From: an uncultured Saprospiraceae bacterium
Lineage (GTDB): Bacteria; Bacteroidota; Bacteroidia; Chitinophagales; Saprospiraceae
Direction of reading: 5' to 3'
DNA: 64,000 bases
Assembly (NCBI GenBank): GCA_937941765.1
Contig: CALDGQ010000065.1
Span: 1-64,000, forward strand
How positions within the stretch are numbered: the first letter of the stretch is position 1; each line of letters opens with the position of its first letter. Position numbers and translations under genes: made by a program. Positions 57,499 to 64,000 of the stretch are shown piece after piece. The notes below the pieces were generated by a model that made no database searches, was not told the origin of the DNA, and saw nothing but the letters and a program-made list of their open reading frames with translations.

Positions 57499-59625
57499 TC
57501 AAATGACCAATTCAACAACAGTACCTTCTGATGGACCATCCAAAATATCAAGTTGCAATTTCTTTCCAAATTTACGATTCAGTAAGTCAATTCTTTGAGC
57601 AACTAATTTAGTACCCAAGGAATTTTTCCTTTGTTGGTCTTTGGATTTATGCTTGATGGAAAAAGTTCTACCTACTCCATCATCTACCACAGATATTTTA
57701 ATATTATTGTTTTCTTTTGCGACTTTTAATTTGATCAATCCTCGATCTTCTTTAGGAATGACGCCATGCCAGATTGAGTTTTCAACGAAAATCTGCAACA
57801 CCATGCTGGGAATTTCTTCATTATAAATATCAATCCCTTCATCGATCTCTACTTCATAATCAAATTTGTTATTGGAACGAACTTTTTCCAACTCCATATA
57901 ATTTATCAACAATTCCAATTCTTCATTTAATGGAATAAATGAATTGTTAGAATTCTCTAAAATTTGTCGCATCAAATTAGAAAACTTATTGAACAAATGA
58001 AGTGTTTTTTCCTGATCATCCATCAAGAATGAACTTTGAATGGAATTTAAAGCATTAAAAATAAAATGAGGATTAATTTGAATACGAAGTAGGTTCTGCT
58101 TTACTTCTGCTAAATCTTTTTCCAAAGCTACTTTACGATGTCTGGAATAAAACCAACTACCGATAGCCAAAGCCAAAATCCCTAAAAGCAAACCGAAAAT
58201 AATATTTCGATTTTGTCTTGTTTCATTTTGCATGGCAAACTTTTGAACTTCTAATTTTTCGATTTCTTTTTCTTTCTTGAAAACTTCTAGATTGGCTTGT
58301 TCTGTCAGATAGGTTCCAATACTATTTAATCCTATCAAAGAGTCCAAGAAAACATTTTTTTGTTGAAGTGCTATTAATGACAATTTGTAATTACCTTGTT
58401 GTTCATGAATCTTACTTTTAATATCATAGCAATCAACCCTAGTCTTTAAATCCAAATTATCAGATTTAAGTCCAATATTAATGGTATCTAATGCAGCATT
58501 TAAATTTTCAACGGAATATAAATAATTGGCAATATCAAAATATATCGTATTCAATTCTTTGTGTACCTTCTCATCTAGTACTGTTTTGCAATGGTTGATT
58601 ACATATCTAAATGCTTTAATTGACTGTTTCTTTTTTCCTAAACCACGATATACTTTTCCTTTCAATAGTTTTTTGTAACAGTCTGAATACTGATTGAGCA
58701 AGGGAAATTCTGTTTCATCCAACAATGAGTTGGCTTCAACATATCTTCTTAATGCAATCAACTGTTCTGCCTTTAATAAATTCAATCTACTTTTAGCAGA
58801 CGCAAATTTACTTGTAGAAGATTGCTCATCAGCTTTATTTGCAACCATGATAGCCTCATCATAATATTCAATTGCTTTTTTGTGCTCTCCAGAGACGATA
58901 TACAATTTAGCCATGTCAATACAATTAACAACATGCTTTCTTGTATCTCCCATTGCTTTAGATTGGGTATAAATATCATGAAAATATTCAGCCGCTACTT
59001 TATTGTTATTATGAAGTAAATTACCCAGTCTTGATTTACTGATTAAAGTTTTGTCTTGCATTCCGTACTTTTCTGCAAGCTGGATTGCCTTTTTATACAA
59101 AAGGATGGAGGAATCGTCACTATTCTGGATTTTTAAACTTGTAGCAAGACTTAACATTGTTGAAACCAGTTGTTCCTTATTATCTGTTTCACTCAATCCA
59201 TCAATTGCAAGCAAATAGTATTTTTTGGCTGCATCATAATTTTGGATATCTATAACAGCATGACCTTTTTCCAAATGGTATTTCCACAAAGACTTTCTAA
59301 GATGTGGTTGGTCTAACAATTTACCTGCTTTCTCTAAATAATAATCTCTAGTTGCTTTGTCGCCAATTTTCAAATAAAACATTTGAAGCGCAAGAAAATA
59401 ATCTGCTTGTAGTTCTGGAAATTTTTCAATCCCATTATTTAGTGCATTTTTTAGTACCTCAATTGATTCATTTGTTCCTGGCAATGAATCTTTCTCTTTT
59501 TCAGTCTTTTTGGTATCAATCAATAACTTTTCAAATTGATGCTTTGACCAATTTGTTTCCGCCAAACCAACTAAGGAAAAGCAGATAAATAAGATGGATA
59601 ATATGAAAGATTTATTTTGAAACAT
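57499..59625 (-). CDS. TPR-containing LytS-type sensor histidine kinase
   Basis: A 708-residue sensor kinase. The start at 59625 gives a signal-like N-terminus (MFQNKSFILSILF to VGLAE); the frame upstream of it lacks such a feature. A periplasmic region of TPR-type helical repeats spans about 40-440. A coiled segment and one membrane helix follow (about 475-495; IIFGLLLGILALAIGSWF). The His_kinase domain has the phospho-acceptor His520 in INPHFIFNALNSIQ. The HATPase_c domain (about 600-708) has VENSIWHGV and DDGVGR. TPR sensor kinases of this type are common in Bacteroidota; the stimulus is unknown. Confidence 0.92.
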   Translation of the reverse strand: MFQNKSFILSILFICFSLVGLAETNWSKHQFEKLLIDTKKTEKEKDSLPGTNESIEVLKNALNNGIEKFPELQADYFLALQMFYLKIGDKATRDYYLEKAGKLLDQPHLRKSLWKYHLEKGHAVIDIQNYDAAKKYYLLAIDGLSETDNKEQLVSTMLSLATSLKIQNSDDSSILLYKKAIQLAEKYGMQDKTLISKSRLGNLLHNNNKVAAEYFHDIYTQSKAMGDTRKHVVNCIDMAKLYIVSGEHKKAIEYYDEAIMVANKADEQSSTSKFASAKSRLNLLKAEQLIALRRYVEANSLLDETEFPLLNQYSDCYKKLLKGKVYRGLGKKKQSIKAFRYVINHCKTVLDEKVHKELNTIYFDIANYLYSVENLNAALDTINIGLKSDNLDLKTRVDCYDIKSKIHEQQGNYKLSLIALQQKNVFLDSLIGLNSIGTYLTEQANLEVFKKEKEIEKLEVQKFAMQNETRQNRNIIFGLLLGILALAIGSWFYSRHRKVALEKDLAEVKQNLLRIQINPHFIFNALNSIQSSFLMDDQEKTLHLFNKFSNLMRQILENSNNSFIPLNEELELLINYMELEKVRSNNKFDYEVEIDEGIDIYNEEIPSMVLQIFVENSIWHGVIPKEDRGLIKLKVAKENNNIKISVVDDGVGRTFSIKHKSKDQQRKNSLGTKLVAQRIDLLNRKFGKKLQLDILDGPSEGTVVELVI

Positions 59626-59860
59626 AATGGTGAATCCTATAAGCCAAAGGTAAACTATATCATCAATTCTAAGCGCCAGTTTATTCATTGAATTGACCAC
59701 ATTATTCATTAAAAACTGACTGAACAATCTGTCATAATGAGTAAAAGTCTTAATAAAAAGTACGAATTGACAGAATATTCATCGATTCAACCAAGATATT
59801 CATTGTAACTATTTTGAAACATGATTTGCCCTTATCATTGTATTGTGATTATGATTTAAC

Positions 59861-59878
59861 GGACAAAACAAAACGTCC
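59861..59878 (+). promoter_or_regulatory. Leader motif GGACAAAAC...GTCC shared with 60742-60758
   Basis: GGACAAAACAAAACGTCC lies 22 bases upstream of the ATG at 59901. Nearly the same string precedes the ATG at 60782. The GGAC/GTCC ends can pair. It may be a 5'-UTR hairpin or a protein-binding site; inference from two copies. Confidence 0.4.
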
Positions 59879-59900
59879 ATCATTATTAAATATAAACATC

Positions 59901-60086
59901 ATGAAAAAGAAAGCAATCCTCTTAGGCTTTTTATCCTTATCGTTCTTTTGGATCCTAAGTGAAACTCAAGATGCTTTTGGCACAAGCACTTCAATAGAAT
60001 CTGCTGAATCAAACGTCAATAAAATTCAGGCAGAAATACATACAAATCAACATCCGACAACTACTGGATTTACTTTAAAATTTTAA
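59901..60086 (+). CDS. Small secreted peptide, unknown
   Basis: A 61-residue product. The ATG at 59901 begins a clear signal peptide (MKKKAILLGFLSLSFFWIL), leaving about 35 residues (ESAESNVNKIQAEI, ending TGFTLKF). I recognise no family. The frame extends 29 codons upstream, but that part is not signal-like and contains the leader motif. It is divergent from the LytS-type kinase, with about 275 bp between, and the next gene starts 4 bases after its stop. A signal or toxin peptide cannot be told apart from a small structural protein. Confidence 0.55.
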   Translation: MKKKAILLGFLSLSFFWILSETQDAFGTSTSIESAESNVNKIQAEIHTNQHPTTTGFTLKF

Positions 60087-60090
60087 AATT

Positions 60091-60390
60091 ATGAAAACTT
60101 TATTTGGAATTTTATTCGCAACAATACTTATACTTTCTTTTAATCAAAACGAAAAAGGTAAGCCACTTCAAAATGATCAGAAATATATTGACCAGAATTT
60201 TGAGCAAATAAAGAAAAACTTTGAGGCATATTTAGATATTTTTCAAATACCTGTTGGAGACTGGAATGGAGAAAATAATTTACTGAACCCTAATTCTGTT
60301 CAACTTTCACCTACTGCTTGTATAGAGAAATTGGAAAAATTTGAAAACAAAACTGGGTTAGAATTTACTACAAAATTACAAGAACAATAA
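60091..60390 (+). CDS. Small secreted protein, unknown
   Basis: A 99-residue product with a signal peptide (MKTLFGILFATILILSF), then a charged, largely helical chain (DQNFEQIKKNFEAYLDIF) and a single Cys (ACIEKLEKF) in the C-terminal half. No family recognised. It begins 4 bases after the 61-residue gene, so the two share a transcript. No terminator is obvious in the 391 bp that follow. Confidence 0.55.
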   Translation: MKTLFGILFATILILSFNQNEKGKPLQNDQKYIDQNFEQIKKNFEAYLDIFQIPVGDWNGENNLLNPNSVQLSPTACIEKLEKFENKTGLEFTTKLQEQ

Positions 60391-60781
60391 TTAATTAAAT
60401 TTTACTATGCACTGACAATCAATTGGTTAATGCAAATTATCACAAAGGTAATTTAAATATTCTTTTATTTTTTCACGATTGCATAGGGGTTAATTGTCTT
60501 TTTACCGTGTTAAGAATAGGACCAATAAATAACCTTCAAGATATCATCATTAACTAATGAAATTCTTGAAACAAATAGCACTATATACACAGATAGTTAA
60601 AGATCGTTCGATCCAACAAGAAGCTTTAATATAAAGAATTTATGAACCCTTCTTTTGGACTGATGTAAAAATCAGTCATGGGATTGCTATCTCGAATTTG
60701 AAATTTTATACTGCATTAAAAAATAAAAAAATTGATTAATCGGACAAAATAAAAGTCCTTAACTACTAAAATTAAAACGTC
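60391..60781. other. Non-coding intergenic region
   Basis: No gene is supported. The only marked feature is the leader motif at 60742-60758, close to the next start. The rest is AT-rich without strong hairpins. Confidence 0.4.
60742..60758 (+). promoter_or_regulatory. Leader motif GGACAAAAT...GTCC shared with 59861-59878
   Basis: GGACAAAATAAAAGTCC lies 23 bases before the ATG at 60782, matching the motif upstream of 59901 in sequence, spacing and the preceding GATT. The parallel position suggests joint regulation of the two transcripts. Confidence 0.4.
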
Positions 60782-61570
60782 ATGAAAAATAATATTATCA
60801 TCTTAGCTTTCTTATCATTTTGTTTTTGCTGCACATTATCTGCACAACAAACCACACCAATAAGAACTTCCAAAAGTACATTAGGTTTATCAGCAGGTTA
60901 CAATTACGGCTGGTTTAAAGACACCAATTATTCGCCATTAATTTATACATCCAAAGGGAGATTGTTCGCTCTTACATACGAACATGAAGGAAAAAAAGGA
61001 AATTTATTCCAAGCCCAACTTAGTTATTCTGGTGGTGAGGATACTACTCCATTTTCTGATTCATTCATGGCTGATTTTTGGCAAGGAGATATTGAATTGG
61101 CTTGGTTGAAAAAACTAAACGTTGCCAATCCTAAAACAGATTTATATCTAGGTGGTCAATATCATTTCGATTTAAACATGAATATCTTCATTGACACCGA
61201 CTATGCATTTACCTTTCTTTTCGCACATCGTTTTGAGTTGAAAACAAAATTGAATCATCAGATTAATCAAAAAAATAGTTTCCATTTAAGCGCAGCTATT
61301 CCAGTGGCAAGCTATGTTGTTCGTCCTCCTTACACCGGATATGACGATGATTTAGATGCTAATCAAGACAAGTATCTGAAACTAGTTTCTACTAATGGCG
61401 ACTGGAGAACTTTCAATAAATATTTTGCAATCAAATTCAATGCAGGCTATAATTATCAGCTTACTGAAAGAATTGGAACTTCTATTAATTACGATTTTAA
61501 TTTCCAAAAAGAATCTCAATTTAAGCAAGCACAACATCAAGTTAAACTTGGATTAAATTATAAATTCTAA
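60782..61570 (+). CDS. Putative outer-membrane beta-barrel protein
   Basis: A 262-residue exported protein with a signal peptide (MKNNIIILAFLSFCFCC to LSAQQ). The chain is a series of amphipathic strands (GLSAGYNYGWF, FALTYEHEG, LYLGGQYHFDL, HQVKLGLNYKF) and ends in the Phe typical of barrels assembled by BamA. About 12 strands are plausible. No named family recognised. It starts 391 bp after the small secreted gene, shares its leader motif, and lies 34 bp before the first S41 peptidase gene, suggesting co-transcription with the two peptidases. Confidence 0.7.
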   Translation: MKNNIIILAFLSFCFCCTLSAQQTTPIRTSKSTLGLSAGYNYGWFKDTNYSPLIYTSKGRLFALTYEHEGKKGNLFQAQLSYSGGEDTTPFSDSFMADFWQGDIELAWLKKLNVANPKTDLYLGGQYHFDLNMNIFIDTDYAFTFLFAHRFELKTKLNHQINQKNSFHLSAAIPVASYVVRPPYTGYDDDLDANQDKYLKLVSTNGDWRTFNKYFAIKFNAGYNYQLTERIGTSINYDFNFQKESQFKQAQHQVKLGLNYKF

Positions 61571-61604
61571 AAGCAATCAAAATAAATCCTTAAAAATTTA
61601 AAAG

Positions 61605-62654
61605 ATGAAAAATTCAATCATAACATTAATAGCACTTACGTTTCTTATTTCATTCAGTTCTTGTAAAGAAACATTGGTGGGACCTGAAGAAATTAATGAC
61701 CCAGAAAATAATTTTGAATTACTCTGGAACGATCTCAATAATCATTACGGATTGTTTCAAGCAAGAGGCTGGGACTGGGATGCGGTGTACAGTGAATTTC
61801 GTCCTCAAGTAAACGCAAACACAACCGATGATGAACTTTGGGAAGTACTATCCAACATGATAGAGACGTTAGATGATAGTCATACCTATATTGGAATACC
61901 AAATACTGAAAAACAATTTGTTTCTGGAAATGCTTCCACAGAAGAGGCTGAGAAAATTTTTGATCGACAAGTGACGGTAGACAATTATTTAGAGGACTTT
62001 ATGGATCTTGATGAAACCAAAGATTTTTCAACAGGAAAAGTACAAAACAAAGACATTGGATATATTTATTTAGGCGGATTTGGTGATTCACGATTGGACA
62101 TGATTGATGATGTAATGGTTGATATGGAAAAAAGAGCTGCTATTATTATTGATTTGAGAAACAATAGTGGAGGAATGAATAGACATACAGACCATATTGT
62201 TGGAAAATTTATAAATGATGAGCGTTGGTATGCTAGCGTCAAAGATAAAATTGGACCTGGACCAAATGAATTTTCAGATCCTGTAAAAAAATTCTCAAAA
62301 CCATCAACGGAAACACCTTACTTGAAACCAGTTGTTGTATTGACAGATGGCGCTTCGGTAAGTGCTGCCGAAGATTTTCTTTTACAAGCAAAATTATTTA
62401 ACCACTTCACACAAATAGGTGATGTCACTTGCGGAGATCTTTCCGATACAAGTATGACTAGATTTCTACCAAACGGTTGGATATTCGGATTTTCAACAAG
62501 GGAATATAGACTGCCTGATGGTTCTTTAATTGATGGAATCGGACACCATCCTGATGTTTTTGTGAAAAATAAAATCGAAGATGTAGAAAACGGAATAGAT
62601 GAAGTGATGGAAACTGCTATTCAATATTTATTTGACCAATACGGAATTCAATAA
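61605..62654 (+). CDS. S41 family peptidase, lipoprotein (first of tandem pair)
   Basis: A 349-residue lipoprotein: lipobox SSC with Cys20. An N-terminal helical part (about 28-95; NDPENNFELLWNDLN) ends in LDDSHTYI, whose Ser92-His93 fits the tricorn-type S41 catalytic His. The protease core (about 150-345) has IIIDLRNNSGG (about 180-190), the nucleophile in VSAAEDF (Ser253) and a candidate acidic residue Glu300 in FSTREYR. No PDZ domain is seen, unlike CtpA. It probably cleaves peptides or proteins at a membrane surface. The next gene is a close paralogue, 48 bp on. Confidence 0.85.
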   Translation: MKNSIITLIALTFLISFSSCKETLVGPEEINDPENNFELLWNDLNNHYGLFQARGWDWDAVYSEFRPQVNANTTDDELWEVLSNMIETLDDSHTYIGIPNTEKQFVSGNASTEEAEKIFDRQVTVDNYLEDFMDLDETKDFSTGKVQNKDIGYIYLGGFGDSRLDMIDDVMVDMEKRAAIIIDLRNNSGGMNRHTDHIVGKFINDERWYASVKDKIGPGPNEFSDPVKKFSKPSTETPYLKPVVVLTDGASVSAAEDFLLQAKLFNHFTQIGDVTCGDLSDTSMTRFLPNGWIFGFSTREYRLPDGSLIDGIGHHPDVFVKNKIEDVENGIDEVMETAIQYLFDQYGIQ

Positions 62655-62702
62655 ATGTAACGTAGTCAATTTAATGTTAGATTAACTTTAAAATTTAAAA
62701 AA

Positions 62703-63761
62703 ATGAAAAATTTATTAATAGCTTTATTAGCATTTACCTTACTTATTTCTTTCAGCTCTTGTAAGGAAACATTGATGGGACCTGATGAATTAAATGATCC
62801 AGAAAACAATTTTGAACTACTCTGGAATGACCTAAATAATCACTACGGATTATTCCAAGCAAGAGGTTGGGATTGGGATGCAGTGTATGATGAATTTCGC
62901 CCTCAAGTAAGCGCTAATACCACAAATGAAGAGTTATGGACCATCATGACTAACATGCTAGAGACGTTGGATGACAGTCATACTTACATACAAGATCGAA
63001 GAAATGGAGAAGCCAATAAAAGAGTTTTTATCTCTGGTTATGAACTAAACTATGCAGCAAAAGCACTTTTTGATCGTCCTATGATTGCTGAAACTTATTT
63101 AGAAGATTTTGAAATTCATGATGAAAATGAATTCTTTGCAACAGGTAAAGTACAAGATAAAAATATCGGATATATCCACTTAAAAGGATTTGGTGATTAC
63201 CCGATTGATTTAATTGATGAAGTAATGGTCGATATGCAAAATCACGATGCCATCATCATTGACATACGAAATAATCACGGTGGTAGTCCAGCATATGCGC
63301 AACGTATTTCTGGAAAATTTATCGACAAGACATTTACATATGCAACCATGAAAGATAAAAATGGACCTGGTCCAAATGACTTTTCGGCACCTCAAAATTT
63401 GGTAAGCATCCCTGGCGAAAATCCTTTCTTAAAACCAGTCATTGTTTTGACAAACAGATCAACAATCAGTGCTGCGGAAGACTTTTTGCTAATGATGAAG
63501 CCATTTGATCATGTTACTCAAATTGGTGATACAACTGCTGGTGATTTTTCAGATACTAGCATGATTCGTTTTTTACCGAATGGATGGGAATTCGGATATT
63601 CAACAAGAGAATACCGAACGCCTGCAGGTGATATAATTGATGGCATTGGCCATATTCCAGATGTTTTGGTAATGGGTAGTGAAGGACATCTTCAAAATGG
63701 TATTGATTTGCATATGCAAACAACTATTCAATATCTGAAAACAAGATATGGAATTGAGTAA
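62703..63761 (+). CDS. S41 family peptidase, lipoprotein (second of tandem pair)
   Basis: A 352-residue paralogue of the preceding gene, nearly identical over residues 28-95 (WNDLNNHYGLFQARGWDWDA in both) and more diverged beyond. Lipobox SSC with Cys20, LDDSHTYI, IIIDIRNNHGG and ISAAEDF are retained, so it should be active. Divergence concentrates between residues 95 and 145 and in the loop before the nucleophile, where substrate choice is plausible. It is the product of a local tandem duplication. A further lipoprotein gene starts 117 bp later. Confidence 0.85.
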   Translation: MKNLLIALLAFTLLISFSSCKETLMGPDELNDPENNFELLWNDLNNHYGLFQARGWDWDAVYDEFRPQVSANTTNEELWTIMTNMLETLDDSHTYIQDRRNGEANKRVFISGYELNYAAKALFDRPMIAETYLEDFEIHDENEFFATGKVQDKNIGYIHLKGFGDYPIDLIDEVMVDMQNHDAIIIDIRNNHGGSPAYAQRISGKFIDKTFTYATMKDKNGPGPNDFSAPQNLVSIPGENPFLKPVIVLTNRSTISAAEDFLLMMKPFDHVTQIGDTTAGDFSDTSMIRFLPNGWEFGYSTREYRTPAGDIIDGIGHIPDVLVMGSEGHLQNGIDLHMQTTIQYLKTRYGIE

Positions 63762-63878
63762 CGCATCTATGATTCCAAAATTTACAACCTATTTACTAAA
63801 CCTTTAAAGTTTTGGTAACCAGGTATCTTTCAAGCTTTTTAAAAAAAATGTTTCTTCCAATACGAAAACAATCCTAAC

Positions 63879-64000
63879 ATGAAATATTCAATTTCAATAC
63901 TAGTTGCTACTCTATTACTATTAGCAAGCTGTTCGACACCTACAAATTTAAAATTTGAACCTATTAAATTTGAAATTTCCGGACTTAGCTGGGAAGAAGA
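63879..64000 (+). CDS. Lipoprotein, partial (runs off the window)
   Basis: The first 40 residues of a lipoprotein: a signal (MKYSISILVATLLLLASC) with lipobox LASC and Cys18, then STPTNLKFEPIKFEISGLSW. The frame is open to the window edge. Too little remains to name a family. Its place after the tandem S41 peptidases makes it a possible member of the same cluster. Confidence 0.65.
   Translation, partial: MKYSISILVATLLLLASCSTPTNLKFEPIKFEISGLSWEE

Overview
The window looks like chromosome from a free-living member of the Bacteroidota, probably near the Saprospiria. This rests on AT-rich DNA, Bacteroidota-type -7 boxes (TAnnTTTG), many secreted proteins with type IX secretion (T9SS) sorting domains of both A and B type, a PorP/SprF protein beside a giant adhesin, LytS/LytTR regulation and a Bacteroidota-style GMC/gluconate-dehydrogenase-subunit-3 pair. 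The lineage is inferred from gene content. I saw no rRNA, tRNA, CRISPR array, prophage or complete insertion sequence.

Layout. 0.3-6.3 kb: a VIT/vWA surface protein (minus), then two DEAD-box helicases; the second, with a DEVD motif II, heads a tight operon with VF530 and DUF1456 genes. 6.5-11.5 kb: two T9SS cargo proteins (CotH/lamin-tail and SBBP-repeat) and a small Rof-like protein. 11.8-18.4 kb: housekeeping and metabolic genes (fatty acid hydroxylase, alpha/beta hydrolase, cold-shock protein, TruC-like pseudouridine synthase, GH109-type oxidoreductase, DJ-1/PfpI). 18.9-25.4 kb: a 2162-residue secreted clan GH-A-like enzyme with ten 210-bp tandem repeats encoding thrombospondin type 3 calcium-binding modules. 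25.5-29.1 kb: GMC oxidoreductase plus subunit 3, divergent from an R2-like ligand-binding oxidase. 29.5-39.2 kb: SprF/PorP plus a 2881-residue SprB-like adhesin. 39.7-45.1 kb: two paralogous outer-membrane proteins flanking a REP-associated tyrosine transposase, a secreted protein and a decayed small gene. 45.2-48.7 kb: feoAB and a radical SAM protein. 48.9-54 kb: a histone H1-like/HhH protein, then a lipoprotein / ECF sigma / membrane-anchored beta-barrel operon. 54-59.6 kb: a secreted heparinase-like lyase and a LytTR/LytS two-component pair. 59.9-64 kb: two small secreted proteins, a beta-barrel, two tandem S41 peptidase lipoproteins and the start of another lipoprotein.

Most genes concern the cell envelope and exported proteins. 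The strongest candidates for something new are: the ECF-sigma operon whose third gene appears to join an inner-membrane anchor to an outer-membrane barrel; the secreted-peptide / tandem-protease cluster divergent from a LytS-LytTR pair, in which two genes share a leader motif; the lysine-rich protein joining a phasin-like N-terminus, an H1-like tail and an HhH domain; and nested palindromes sharing a core, which may be substrates of the window's REP transposase. Three large secreted proteins share a C-terminal module that is not the classic T9SS sorting domain.
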